NCBI GenBank assembly: GCA_047967505.1
Contig: CM106538.1
From: Dipteris shenzhenensis
Lineage: Eukaryota; Polypodiophyta; Polypodiopsida; Gleicheniales
Direction: 5' to 3' (one strand)
DNA: 64,000 bases
In this document: in pieces, positions 19,708-31,560 of the stretch
Layout of the letters: the number at the start of each line of letters is the position of its first letter
Numbering within the stretch: the first letter of the stretch is position 1
Program-made: the position numbers and the translations under genes
Notes under the pieces: model-generated
Databases searched by the model: none
Told to the model about the DNA's origin: nothing
What the model saw: the letters and a program-made list of their open reading frames with translations, nothing else

Positions 19708-22116
19708 AGTTTATGGGGGGGTTGTTAGCTTGAGTGTGGAGTGTGTGGTAAACCTCCAAGGGGTGATACAAGGTTCTAATGTTTGTAGAGAGGTGAAGTG
19801 CTTGTGCCATGTGGCACTCACCCATGCAGAGTACTATGTAGATAAAAGCAAGTCACCTTCATGATGGTGGTAGGAAGATGATTGGAGGAAGCTCGTGGGA
19901 AGCTCGTGCATAGATATCTAAGGCAGAGAGTTAGCTACTAGCAAGTTCTATAAGATGGGAGCCTACAAAGCGACGTGTGTGTGTGGGTTTTTTGATAGTG
20001 AAGATGTATGTCAACTATTCTCTCCATTTAGGTGTGGAGTGATCTTTTGTGTGTGTGATTTTATGCAGTCTTGTACTGTGCATCTATTGTAATAGCCTTT
20101 GTGGCTTTCGATCTCAGTGTGATGCTTTGTAAATTACCATAACAAGCCCCTTAGGAATTGTTGAGGATGGTGTAAATTGCATCATACCTCTAGGGCATTA
20201 AGAGCAAACCCTAACCCTAAGGGGTTCACACGTATATATTCATGTTCATGTTCAATACAACTTAGTGTACAGGTAGCTAATATCATGTGCACTCCTTACT
20301 CTCTCTTCCTCTCTCTCTCTCTCACTTCCTACTCCCTTCATGAGTGTCAAGCCATCCTTCCATGAGGCATCTTCCATTGAGAGAGTTTTCTTGATAGAGA
20401 GCATAAGCCCTTGTTCCATCAAGGCACACAATCCTTTGCTCCATCAAGGCCCAAGCCCTCTCCATGAGGCATCTTCTTCACTTCCCTACCTCCCACCATA
20501 GAGCTCCTTCTCCTCTTCGATTAGGTTTAGAACTGTTGTCATTTTGAGCTATGGAGAGTGAGATTTGTTATTTTTCTTCTTGAGAGAAATTCCATTCATA
20601 TTGAGAGAGAATTTCCATCATTCAGCTTCATGAAGCCCAAGTTATATCCATTTCAAGCTTTGAAGTTCTTTGAGAGATTTGAATTTTCATTTCAAGAGAT
20701 TTTAGAGGTTATGAGAGAGTTGAGAAGGGTTCCTTGAGAAAGTTTCATGATCCTCCTCCTCAACAATTTTGCATTTTCGGTTTTGAGGAACACAACAACA
20801 CTCAAATTCAACAAAGTTGTGGAGCATGTAGTGCTGTTCATAGCATAGACGAGGTACAACTTATGCCCAAGTAGCTACCCTAGAACCTTCAAGTTTGTAG
20901 GCTCCTTCTAACAACGGCTCCTCCAAACTCTCAAACGACTTGTTTGTTAGCTCCAAGACTCCTCCATGCAACCAGGCAACATCATCAGCTCGCAACAACG
21001 ACTGCAAGCACCTTCAGCAAGAAGACCCGTTGTCCATCAATCTGCATGGATGGTGACCTCTTAAATCACTCCATGGAAGCTCCAATAGAGCAAACGAGCT
21101 ATAACAACAATGCCTCACAATGCCCTCCAACTATGGCCAGGGTCGCCAATGAGTTGCCAACCGCCGAGGTGACTACAAAGCATTCCTCAACTCGGCACAT
21201 ACAAGCATCCTAGTATCAACGCATCTCTGACCCACCTTCAATGATTGCCAAAAGCACATGATCTACCATCCTCCTCAACCCACAAGTGAAACCCACAGCA
21301 CCACTGCTGATAGTCAATAGCTCTACAGCCACTTCAATGAAGGCACCATGCCCAACTGGATCTCCAGTCAACCAACGATCTCCAACCCCCTTCAGTGGCC
21401 ACCATGCATCCAAGAGACATCTCCATGCATAGCCTCCACGGCCAGGGGTATCTTCTCCAATGACCTCTCCAAACGGTCGCTTCATCTGTGACTACAACGA
21501 ACTGCCTACACAGATGGCCATAGGGCAACAATGACCACAAGCAAAGCTTCATCAATGACTGAGCTCCAATGCTCTTCTATGCCAAATCTCCAAATAGCAT
21601 CAACGCCCAAGCAACTCCTTAGCCCGGATGACCACGATGTAGCAAACATTCAACAATGAAGATGACCCGTCTCTAGTGACCAGATGACAACAACCCACAA
21701 TCTCCATCTCTTAACCACTAGCTCAAATCATGCAACGAAACTTAGCACCAAATCTCCATGCTGCTGGAAGTTTTGCTCAACACAAGAAGCCCTCGACTCA
21801 CTAGCTATAGCAACTTGCCACACAAGGGTGTATGCATGTTTGGATGGACTACAAAACAGTGTCCATGGACAATACTTTTTGAGTGCCTATAAAAACACCT
21901 TGCAAGTGTATATTTGCAAGTGGTAAGTAATAAAAACTAACATCGCACGTCCCAAGTCCTATCTCATAATGACCTTGTAATTGTCTCTTCTCCCTCAGCC
22001 ACGATCTTTGCCTACTTTGCTCTCCCTTGATTGTGTCTCCTTCCTTTGTCTCATGTCTTGTGGCCTGCAAGCTCACTCTTGTCTCTCCTAGCCTGCTTAT
22101 TGCTTCTACTACTACA

Positions 22117-22119
<3 letters not shown>
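19708..22119. other. Non-coding, LTR-like and leader-like DNA
   Basis: A g-rich stretch (atggggggg) at 19713-19721 is followed by ttgttagcttgag, which looks like a purine tract next to an LTR start, but I found no partner. A stretch at 20180-20300 resembles the Copia-5 LTR core (accctaaccctaaggggttc, then tatatattc). From 20850 to 21700 the CA-rich text with repeated agctcc and aacaac resembles 28390-29100. No domain was recognised. Confidence 0.4.

Positions 22120-22170
<51 letters not shown>
22120..22170. repeat. (CT)n microsatellite
   Basis: About 25 uninterrupted ct dinucleotides. Confidence 0.98.
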
Positions 22171-22174
<4 letters not shown>

Positions 22175-22559
22175 GTGTGTGCATGTGGGTGTAGAAGACA
22201 TTACAACACCCCTTTCCATAGTGGAGATGTTTATAAGACAAAGCTTTACAATAAATAGAAGATCCACTATGAATGAAGTAGAATCACTAGAGGGTGAACA
22301 TTTGTTTATGAAAAAAAGAAGTGTGAGGAGTCGAGCTTTGATAAGTCGTTGGCAGCATCATTTTTATTGAAGAGGGGAATCTGCCTACCTGCCACCATCC
22401 AGCAAGTAAAATAGTAAGAACTAGTTTTAACTTTAGTTGGGAAGACACGTGTCATAAACACCCCTCCCTTGCTATCGGAGTCACAATAAAAATTAACAAT
22501 TTTCCATAAACTTATCAAGCTTAATGTAAACACAATAGTGTTTTAAGAATGTGTTTCAT

Positions 22560-23270
22560 AGTTATAGAGGGATAAACATTGGACGTTTGTAGAAAAGGGG
22601 GGGGGGGATGAAAAGAGTGGGCAAGGGGAGGAGTTTATGGAAGAAGTGTGGATGAAGTATTGTGATGTAAAGAGGTAAAGAGGGAAAAAGAATAATGGAG
22701 TAATAGAATATAGAAGTGATAGTGTGAAGGAGTAAAAGGAACATGAAAGGTGGGAAAATTTACTTGTGGGAAATTGTTAGAGGGGAGATTTTTTAAAGGA
22801 GTATTTAAAGGGAAGAAAGGGGGAATAGTAAAGGGAGAAAGTGAGAGGAAAATTTAAATACATAGGTAGGAGAGAGATAAAAAGGAACGGGGATTATTAT
22901 GATAGAGAGAAGGAGGGGGTAACAAAGAAAATATCAATAGATATGAAGGAATTGGGGACCATTTAACCTCAAGACAAAGAAGTTTGAGAAGGTTACTACA
23001 TGAAAGAAAATTTACAACAAATTAAGTTAGAAAGGGTGACTAAAATAAGGGATAAATTGAAAGTAAGAAATGTTTAGGAACATTGTAGAGGGAAAAGAGG
23101 CCAAGAACAATAATATAAAAAAGGTGTCAAAATATTAGGTAAGGAGAAAATGGAAAAGAAAGGGGAGGGAGAAAAGATTACAAGGGGATAAGGTTTAGAA
23201 GCGCAATAGATAAACATATTAAAAAAAGGGGGGGGGGGAGGAAACGAAGAGAGATAAGACAATTTAATTA
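22560..23270. repeat. Long purine-rich tract
   Basis: Over about 700 bp the plus strand is overwhelmingly A and G, with runs such as aaaagggggggggg and many aggag, gaaag and gggag words. No unit repeats exactly. No open frame or domain is present. Confidence 0.8.
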
Positions 23271-23275
23271 ACGAG

Positions 23276-24130
23276 AGGTGCTTGTGCTACAAGAAATACA
23301 TTGGATTTTCTATACTTGATTGATCTTTCATAATGAAACTAGTGATCTAGGTAGTGATATTTTATGTTTCCTTTTTGCAGGTGCATCTAACTTATTTGCC
23401 TTCTGCACCAGACGATGTCAATGCAAGGACACTAACACGTATGACCAGTTGAGAACAAAAGGTAAACACTATCAGAGAATATGAGGCTATGAAGAAAAGA
23501 AAGCATTGAAAAAAAGCAAGGATGAGGCAAGTTGTCACAGATCAGGCTACTATTTAAGTTGACATGGACAAGAGACGAAAGATAGTGAATGAGGTTGTGT
23601 CATTCTTACTAAAACAAACAAGTAGAATGGACTCAATAGTAGTAGATAGAAAGGATATCTTTGAACAAAGCATTTCTCATCCCTGTGTCAAGCATTTGCA
23701 TAATGCCAATGATACTTCAATTACAAGGAGAAATTGTATCCAACATCCGCAGAACCTTAAGCCATGTCAAGCAGTCATGAACCTTTGATGAAGTTCTCTT
23801 CAAAGGTCTACCAGAGGGAATTTTTACTCTGCGAAATCTCATTTGTTGGTCAAAGGTCAAGAAATATTGTTGCTATCCATGAGCCGAAGAGAACAATGAC
23901 AATGTAGTAGCATTACATAAGAGAGATTCAAGATATTGTCTTTGCATTTTGGACTCAAGAAACAAGGGTGTCCCCTAATAAGAAAGATGTATGTCGAAAG
24001 AGGCTAGGCAAAAAAAGCTATGTGAAGCATCCTATCCATCTTCTCGAGGAACATCAGGTCAATGCACTAACTGATTTGTAGCTTTCATGGGACTACTATT
24101 GGGTACTTCCAATAGGCACAAAAGTGCTTT
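23276..24130. other. No recognised gene
   Basis: A 74-codon frame at 23564-23788 (start MDKRRKIVNEVV) has no motif I recognise. The surroundings look like decayed repeat DNA. Confidence 0.35.
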
Positions 24131-24159
24131 ACACATTCATTATCCCCCCATAAATTCCA

Positions 24160-24600
24160 ATAGCCATGATAAACTGCTTTGAGACTGTTTGAGGCTACTT
24201 TGAAAGTGCTTTGTGGAGCCATGATAAACTACTTTGTGACTAATTGGTCCATGATGAACTATACTGAGACTATTTTCTGATTGCTTTATGATTGCTTGGA
24301 GCCATAATGAATCATGAATTGCTTTGAGCATGCTTTAAGACTGCTTTCTGAATGCATTTTGACTAGTTGTGGAGCCATGATGAATTGCTTTGAGCATGCT
24401 TTGAGACTGCTTTCTAACTAGTTGTGGAGCCACAATGAACTACTTTGAGGCTATTTTTTGACTTCTTTCTGATTGTTTGGAGCCATGATGAACTACTTTG
24501 AGAGTGCTTTCAAACAATTGCTTTGAGACTACTTTGAGATTGTTTTGAGTAACTACTTTGAGGTTGATTCTAGTAACTACTTTGAGATTGCAAAAGGAGA
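24160..24600. repeat. Degenerate minisatellite
   Basis: The phrases ggagccatgatgaactactt, gctttgagactgcttt and gtaactactttgag recur six or more times at spacings of roughly 40-70 bp. Units are too diverged to fix a length by eye. Confidence 0.75.
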
Positions 24601-25252
24601 GAGCTAAAGAGTTGAATAAACCTCTATAAAAATAAGCACATGAGGTGCATGTATGATCTTTAAAGGTACTGAAAAGTACTCAAATAGAGGTTTATCATGG
24701 AATAGCACCCATATATTTTACCTATATCAGTAATGTGGTAACTCCCTTTTGGTCATCATGATTTAATAAGGATCCACAGAAATATTAAGGGGGAAAAAGT
24801 AAGGTAATGATCGATGATTGCTCCACATATTTTCTTCATCTGCTGGTTAGGTAAGAAATTGAAACTGCCTAAGACAAATTGCGGTCTCTCTTGCAAAGGG
24901 CAATGATAAAAAGGTTAGGGACACCATGTATCATGGTGTAGTGTAGAGGTGGGCATTAAAGCTATCATGATGTAGAGGTGGGGGATGCTTTGCATTTTCA
25001 AATCATGCATCTTGATAGAATAAATGTTGTTCTCAGCTAAGAATGGCTTTATGGTGTTGCACATAGCTTGTAAAAGAGTTATCCAAATAACTCATCATCT
25101 TTGAAAAGCATGGTAGATTCTTCTAGATTCAAGGAAAACAAGATATAGTTAGCTCTCCACAATGAAATTGGAATGACCTCTACAATAATAAGAATACAAG
25201 GTATGTATTTGGAAATTTATTTTTATTGATGATTTTATTTCTTTTACATGTA

Positions 25253-25407
25253 TTGTTGAACACACATTATAAGAGGCCTATCATGTATTGTTGAACACAC
25301 ATTATAAGAGATATAGATTTGCTATCTCCCTCTCATGTCTTATTTAGTGTGCTTTGAGCCTCCTTGATCTTGTGTGCACTAGGCTAAGTACGATCCACAC
25401 TTTGTCA
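25253..25407 (+). repeat. Element 6 5' LTR, truncated
   Basis: Matches the last part of 30002-30335 and ends in ctttgtca before the primer site. Its upstream half is missing or replaced. Confidence 0.75.
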
Positions 25408-25419
25408 TGGTATCAAAGC
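25408..25419 (+). promoter_or_regulatory. Element 6 primer-binding site
   Basis: tggtatcaaagc, one base from the initiator-Met primer site, directly abuts the LTR. Confidence 0.8.
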
Positions 25420-25513
25420 TTAGGTCTAGCTCTCCTTGAGTTGTAGGCACACCTTAGGTTCTCTTGGCTAAATATTGAAACTCCATTTAGAGATTTGAGT
25501 TTCCTCTAGAGCG

Positions 25514-25813
25514 TGTTGGGATATCTCAAGGTGTATGCCTCAGGCACACCTTGGTTTCTATGTGTGAGTGCTAGAGGCACAGTTAGGTGCCCACAAGCAC
25601 AGTTAGGTGGTGGAGAGACACATAGGATGATTGAGAGAATATAGGAGTAGATTGAGGAGATGATTGTGGAGCTCTGAAGTCATCAGTGATGTCAGTGAGC
25701 ATGTATGAGGTGCCTACTTAAGGACCTCACTCTTCTACATTCTACAAGCAAGCAAGTAATGCAAGTATTCTGAGTTTGTGTCTACTCTTTGCTTTCCTTT
25801 CAGTTATCCAACA
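25514..25813 (+). repeat. Gag-only element 5' LTR
   Basis: 300 bp, TG...CA, adjoining the primer site. It contains an internal atcagtgatgtcagtgagc duplication absent from the 3' LTR. Confidence 0.95.
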
Positions 25814-25825
25814 TGGTATCAGAGC
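25814..25825 (+). promoter_or_regulatory. Gag-only element primer-binding site
   Basis: Perfect tggtatcagagc directly after the LTR. Confidence 0.97.
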
Positions 25826-26672
25826 CCTTTGATCCCCCTTGAGCCCATTTCTGCCACATCATCATCTTCTTCTTCATCTTCTTCTTCACCATCTCTCCCT
25901 CTTCTTCCCAAAATTTGCTTAAGCCTATTCTCCTCCGGTTCTCAACCATTTCCCACGCCCTTCCTGCTGGAGATCCAGCTTGAAGGGGCGAACTTCTGAC
26001 TGAGAGGAATTAAAGAAAGGCGTGCGCGTTTCGTCGCCATTACACGCAGTTTGTTGACCTCTGTTCCTGCATTTTCTCTCAGCACACTCCATACTTGTCT
26101 AATTCCTTTCAGGGGGAGCTGGTCCATACCTAGAGCTATCCTGTGCTGAAATCTGAGCAGCAATGGCTGCATATTCAAGGAGAAATCAGAGAAAAACCAG
26201 TCGACTTTGAAGAGGCAAGATAGGGCGACTTGACGCGTTTTTGCGCCTCTTCTTCCCAGAGGACCTTCTGTGGTATACCAGCTCTCTTTTGCCTTAGAAA
26301 CCACCTTTTCCTTTGCTTTGAAGAGTGAGCTACAAGCCCTCCAAGTTCAGCTTTTCAGTTTTGACAGTTTTGGACAAGTTTTTGAAGATGATGCTACATA
26401 AAATGCTACTCTAGCATTTCTGGTTTTTTAAAACTTTCAATAACTTCAGTACAAGTGTGGCTTTAGTTTTTCTTTGAATTACTAGACCTGGTTTTGATTG
26501 GAAAGTTCTCATTTTAAGCCACCTCTGTGAAGTATGTAAGAAGAAGCATCATTGTTTGAATATTGGTCACTAGTCTTTGCTACATCAAGTGCTCATATTT
26601 TGGAAGTCTTTCAGTTATTTTTTGCCTTGTAAGAGAGATAGACACTGCCCAATATCTGGGTTAGACCCTCTC

Positions 26673-27503
26673 ATGGCTACCCTATTGAATCTAGAAAAGT
26701 TCAATGGAAAGGGCTTCCATACATGGCAGATGAAGGTGAAATTTGCATTGATGAGGGAGAACTTATGGGGACTTGTCAAACCGACTCCTACCGCTTCTTC
26801 TACGGCCTCCAATGCTGGAGAATCCTCAACTCCGACACGATCGGCAAGGGATCCAGCTAGAGAAGAAAAAGCATATGGTATCATTGCTCTTGCTCTAGGA
26901 GATGATTATATACACCATATCTCTGACTTGGAGTCTCCTTCGGAAGCTTGGCAGAAGCTTGACATGATTTTTGGTGCTAGCTCTCACATCTCTAAACTAT
27001 CACTTAAAATCTCTTTCTTTGAATTGAAGATGACTAGTGGTACTACTTTAGCAACTCATGTCAACTATATGCGGAGTCTTATGACTCAATTAGCTTCTAT
27101 CAACTCTCCTATTTCTCCAGATGATGCTATGGTAGTATTACTTAAGAGCATGCCTGAAGATTATGATCACATAGTTAGCACTTTGAAAAATCTTCCTAAT
27201 CCTAATCTTGAAGGTATTATCTCTGCTCTCCAAGAAGAAGAAAGGCATATGGAGCTCAGGAAAGGCAATGACACTGTTTATGTTGTAAAAGTCCAGAAGG
27301 GCAAGTATACCCCTTGCAATCACTGTGGAAAGACAAATCACCTTTCAAAGGACTGCTTCAAAATTAATCCATGCAAGCACTGTGGCAAGAACAACCATAA
27401 TGAGAAGTTTTGCAAAGCCAAAGCAAAGACAGAAAATGCAAATCTACTTTCAGTTGGTGAGCCTCCACAAGATGAGGCATCCTTTGAAGATTATGCATTT
27501 TAA
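26673..27503 (+). CDS. Intact Copia-type Gag, 276 residues, two zinc knuckles
   Basis: The ATG at 26673 opens MATLLNLEKFNGKGFHTW, the usual plant Copia Gag start (DUF4219/UBN2 type). The frame then runs through SPSEAWQKLDMIFG, HVNYMRSLMTQL and LLKSMPEDYDHIVSTL, the UBN2 core. Two CCHC knuckles stand near the end: CNHCGKTNHLSKDC and CKHCGKNNHNEKFC, both C-x2-C-x4-H-x4-C. The frame ends in an acidic DEASFEDYAF at TAA 27501-27503. There are no internal stops, in contrast to most genes here. The product would package the element RNA. An upstream in-frame extension to 26577 lacks an ATG and is probably leader. Confidence 0.93.
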   Translation: MATLLNLEKFNGKGFHTWQMKVKFALMRENLWGLVKPTPTASSTASNAGESSTPTRSARDPAREEKAYGIIALALGDDYIHHISDLESPSEAWQKLDMIFGASSHISKLSLKISFFELKMTSGTTLATHVNYMRSLMTQLASINSPISPDDAMVVLLKSMPEDYDHIVSTLKNLPNPNLEGIISALQEEERHMELRKGNDTVYVVKVQKGKYTPCNHCGKTNHLSKDCFKINPCKHCGKNNHNEKFCKAKAKTENANLLSVGEPPQDEASFEDYAF

Positions 27504-27878
27504 ACACATCTCTATGTATGCTCCAGATCTCTCTTTTTATGTCAAGGTACTCAGCCTCGATAGTCCTCCAAAATGAATGAAATAAACTATTGTGTTTTTT
27601 TGTGTTTTGTAAACACCTCTGGTCACCTTATGATGTAGGCCATGTGTATGTTTTGCTCCATGGTACCTCCTGCAGACATTGTGTGCATGTACATGCAGGG
27701 GAGATAACCATTGGAAAGTCTTTTTGTATCCCTTTTGTTTACCTTACACCCAAGGGAACCCTTGCTAGCATGAGAACCTAGCCATAGATTAATCCTTGAC
27801 CACCATGAGATGGCATGAGAAACTATGAGACTAGATGTATCCTTAACATAGCCTGAGGCATTCCCTTGACGGGGGGTT

Positions 27879-28169
27879 TGTTGGGATATCTCAAGGTGTA
27901 TGCCTCAGGCACACCTTGGTTTCTATGTGTGAGTGCTAGAGGCACAGTTAGGTGCCCACAAGCATAGTTAGGTGGTGGAGAGCCACAAAGGATGATTGAG
28001 AGAATCTAGGAGCAGATTGAGGAGATGATTGTGGAGCTCTGAAGTCATCAGTGAGCATGTATGAGGTGCCTACTTAAGGACCTCACTCTTCTTCATTCTA
28101 CAAGCAAGCAAGTAATGCAAGTATTCTGAGTTTGTGTCCACTCTTTGCTTTCCTTTCAGTTATCCAACA
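27879..28169 (+). repeat. Gag-only element 3' LTR
   Basis: 291 bp, partner of 25514-25813, flanked on the right by the duplication gagcg. Confidence 0.95.
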
Positions 28170-28174
28170 GAGCG

Positions 28175-30001
28175 AACTTCACTTCCATTCCAAGAGAGAG
28201 CAATTTCTTCTTGAGAGATTTCAGTTGAGAGAAAGAGATCTTTGTAGGGTTCATTGAGAGGAAAAGAGAGAGATCCTCATTGAGATTGCTTGAGTATTCA
28301 GAGACAAGAGAGAGAGAAAGATATAGCTATACTGAGATTTATTTGTAAGGGAGAGACCCTGAGATCACTTGCCTTGCCTAAAGCTCTGCAAGCAACAGCA
28401 TCAAGGTAGCAAGCCCTACAACCAACTCCATCACATCCAAAGCTCTCGGCTTCTCCAACTACTCTCATGGGCTCCCTATGGTAGCTACAAAGAAGCAAGG
28501 CACATCCAACAATGATGTTCACAGCCTCTCTATAGCAAAGGATTGACCAATAGCTCCGAGCTCCCTACACGCACACAGACAACATCGCCAACTAGAAGCC
28601 TAAGCCTTAGAGTGTACCAGCTGCCTCCATCTCCAGTGACGCCTATTCTCTCTACGACCAAGCTTTGCCCAGCAGCTTCTACCCTTGCAATGCCAATAGC
28701 TCCATGGGAAAGCAGTCACTATTCACGACTCCCTCCATTCTACGCCTCCAACCACTCTTCGTCGCTCCAAGCTTCCATGCACTCCAGCACAGGCTCTCTA
28801 CAACCAGCCTTCCAATCGGCATCTCCAACAAAGCCTTCTACAAGGCTCCAATGACTACTCTGCATAGGCTACCTAGACTGCAGCCAGCAGACTCAACTTC
28901 TCCTACACATGCGAACCACTCAGCGACAGAGGTGCTTCCACAGTTCCTGCCATCGCCAGCCCGCCTTGAATGTAGCTTGTCGAACGGGATTGTCAGTCCT
29001 TCATATCTCCAACACGCTCGCCTCCAAAGCTCGTCGCGCCATCACCTCTGTCCTGTGACGTCCACGCATTCATCGTTGCGTCCCTGCTCCAAACAAAGGT
29101 TCTTTCCAAGGTTGACTTGACACATGGTAGATAGGGTTGGTTAGATAAATCATGCTGGATTTGGTCAGTGGTCAATGGATTGACACGTGGCAGATAAGCT
29201 AGTCAACATGACCTTGGGTTGAGTTACCTCACCCTCATTTGACACGTCATCCATGACACATGTCAAGATATGATGTGACCATTGTTAGGTTTGTTTTACG
29301 GTGGGTTAATTCAATTCAGTTAAGAAATTGCCATGTGGCATAGTGCCAATTAACCACACAGGAGCCCTTACTAAGCACAGTTTGGAGTGCAGCATATGAA
29401 TCCTCTGCCACATCATCAAGGCCCCTCTTCTTCACAAAACCTTCGACAAGGCATAACTTGCAATCCAAGAGGAATTTGCACACGCTCCAAAAAGGAAAAG
29501 TGATTGCCTTTTCAAGTTCTACGTACCTATTGGATCAGAATCATTGTATGCAATTAGACACTGCCAATATTGAAAGAAATCAATTGGTAAGACCTTTGCA
29601 ACAAATGACAAATTAAAGCATGAATGCACACATCATTATCATAAGCATGCCAAAAGCACAAGTGCATGAGATGACCATAGCACGAAGCCTGGCATCCACA
29701 CATAAAGCATCAAGGCACATGGAAGAACAAAGCATCATGCATCAAGCTACGTCAAGAGAAGAAGCGAACTCCATCGACATCAAACATTGAGAAGCAACAT
29801 CCTTTCCACCTATAGCCCATATGTTTGTAATCAAACCTGACTACCTGAGAGTAGCTATGAAAGCACCCAGGGGAGGTATTGACATGTAAAAACCACACTT
29901 GACCACCTTAAGTAGCAATGCATACACTAAGGGGAGGTGATGGAATGTAACTCACATCTAACCACCTTGCAGTAGCCAAAGGATCATGGCACCAAGGGAG
30001 G
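28175..30001 (+). other. Non-coding internal region of element 6
   Basis: Short serine/threonine/proline-rich frames at 28543-29120 have no recognised domain. The text resembles 20850-21700. At about 29820-30000 three sentences of the form 'accacctt..agtagc...aagggaggt' recur as a loose tandem before the purine tract. Confidence 0.45.
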
Positions 30002-30335
30002 TGTTGAGAGTTGTGGTGCCATGAGCACATAATTAAAGGCTAAGGTATGGTATAGGAAAGAATTAAAGTAGCCACCCTAAGATGTGGACTACATGATGTG
30101 GAGATGTGGATTGAGGATATCCACAAGGAGAGATGTGGATGAGAGGATCCCACATGGTTTGACTATTCCAAGGGCACTCTCTATATAAGAGGCCTATCAT
30201 GTATTGTTGAACACACATTATAAGAGATGTAGATTTGCTATCTCCCTCTCATGTCTTATTTAGTGTGCTTTGAGCCTCCTTAGTTCTTCCGCTAATCTTG
30301 TGTGCACTAGGCTAAGTACGATCTGCACTTTGTCA
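30002..30335 (+). repeat. Element 6 3' LTR
   Basis: A 334-bp LTR that starts tgttgagag after aagggagg and ends ctttgtca. It includes a ctatataag TATA-like word near 30183. Confidence 0.8.
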
Positions 30336-30349
30336 AGTCCTACCTTTTT

Positions 30350-31560
30350 CTTATCCAGCAAGTAAAGATACAAAATACAAGCAGTATATCCACTGCTCTC
30401 ATGCTATGTGCGCCACATGCCTTTTTACAAATTTTGACCACACAATTCATGCATCAATTTTCATGTTGTCAATTCCCCTTGGAATCCTCTAGTGACAATA
30501 GTGGGGAGACGTTGCCCCCCTACACCCCCCCTTTATAGAGTGGGTATAAACACACCTGGATCTAAAGCACAGCTAAAAACAACCTCTAGAAAAAAGGATT
30601 AAGGTCCACATACAACAATCTCCCACTTGGAGACTGATCATAGTAACTTCTCCGTTACTACACTCACAAATTCTTTAGATCTGGCTTTCTCTCATATTGT
30701 TCCTCATTCTTGAAGACTAATTAAAATTACACAATATCTTAACTTCTCCCTGCTAACCACCTTAGTCAACATGTTAGCAAGATTCTGGCTAGTGTGTATC
30801 TTTTCCAACTTCAACTATCCATCCTTCGAAATAGATCGAATGAAATTTTATTTGAGCTATATATATTTGGTCTTTGAATGAAAGATTTGATTCTTTACGA
30901 GATAAATAGCACTCAGGCTACCACTATACAAGCTATAATTTTCTTGCTTCTTTCTAAGTTTCTCCATAAACCTCTTCAACCAAATCATCTCATCATCCCA
31001 AGTTTTGCCATAAACCTCCACAACCAAATCACCTCCATAAACCTTTGTAACCAAATCATCTTTTTAAAATACAACTACTGCTACAATTCCACCTACAATT
31101 AAAACATACCCAGTGATGCTTCTTCTTCCATCTTTATTAAATGCCATATCTGAATCAACATAACCTTGTAAAAAAGTATTTGAATCTTTAAAAAATAATG
31201 CATGAGTTGTACCTCTCAAATATTTAAGAATCCACTTTATAGCCATCCAATGTTCTTTACCTAGATTGTTCATAAATCTTCTCACAACTCCCACTGCATA
31301 CGCAATATTTGGCCTTGTGCAAACCATTGCATACATCAATCTATCAATTGTTAATGCATATGGAACCCTTGACATATAGTCAATCTCCTCCTATGTCTTG
31401 GGACATATTTGTATAATCTGAAACGATTAGCGAAAGGTGTGGAAACAAGCTTTACATTCTGTATTCCAAACCTTTCAAATACCTTTTCAATGTACTCACT
31501 CTAAGACAAGGTCAATTTGTGCCAGATTCGGCTCAATTCCTATGTGGGAATTTTGTCTCC
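30350..31560 (-). pseudogene. Copia-10 3' part: RT thumb, RNase H, polypurine tract and LTR piece
   Basis: From about 31560 downwards the minus strand reads EYIEKVFERFGIQN, VPYALTIDRLMYAM, RPNIAYAVGVVRRFMNNLG, KWILKYLRGTTHAL and GYVDSDMAFNKDGRRS (RNase H Asp kept). Further on is SAIYLVKNQIFHSKTKYI. The frames are shifted between these parts. The complement of tctcccacttgg at 30628-30640 is a classic purine tract, after which a TGTTGTATG start suggests an LTR extending down to about 30350. No 5' half is present. Confidence 0.75.

Larger units (their letters stand above)
25514..28169 (+). mobile_element. Gag-only LTR retrotransposon (TR-GAG-like), complete
   Basis: LTRs at 25514-25813 and 27879-28169 start tgttgggatatctc and end ttatccaaca. 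They are flanked by perfect 5-bp duplications gagcg at 25509-25513 and 28170-28174. A perfect primer site follows the first LTR, and gacggggggtt precedes the second. The 2.06-kb internal region encodes only Gag; no protease, integrase, RT or RNase H is present and there is no room for them. By eye the LTRs differ at about eight positions and one 9-bp gap. It must borrow pol proteins from an autonomous Copia. Confidence 0.95.
25253..30335 (+). mobile_element. LTR element 6, coding-poor, host of the gag-only element
   Basis: A 3' LTR at 30002-30335 (tgttgagag to ctttgtca) and a truncated 5' LTR at about 25253-25407 share tgttgaacacacattataag and gtgcactaggctaagtacga. A primer-like site tggtatcaaagc follows the 5' LTR, and a purine tract (aagggagg) precedes the 3' LTR. 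After removing the nested element (25514-28169) only about 1.9 kb of internal DNA remains, with no gag or pol recognised, so it is LARD/TRIM-like. The 5' LTR shows a tandem copy of its tattgttgaacacacattat segment. Confidence 0.8.

Noticed and set aside
22031-22258. Open frame over the (CT)n microsatellite
   Set aside because: The open length comes from the Leu/Ser repeat of the microsatellite.
24140-24331. Small minus-strand frame with repeated Ser/Gln/Leu
   Set aside because: It is a reading of the minisatellite.
28543-29120. Ser/Thr/Pro-rich frames as a gene
   Set aside because: No domain, overlapping frames, and located in the non-coding interior of LTR element 6.
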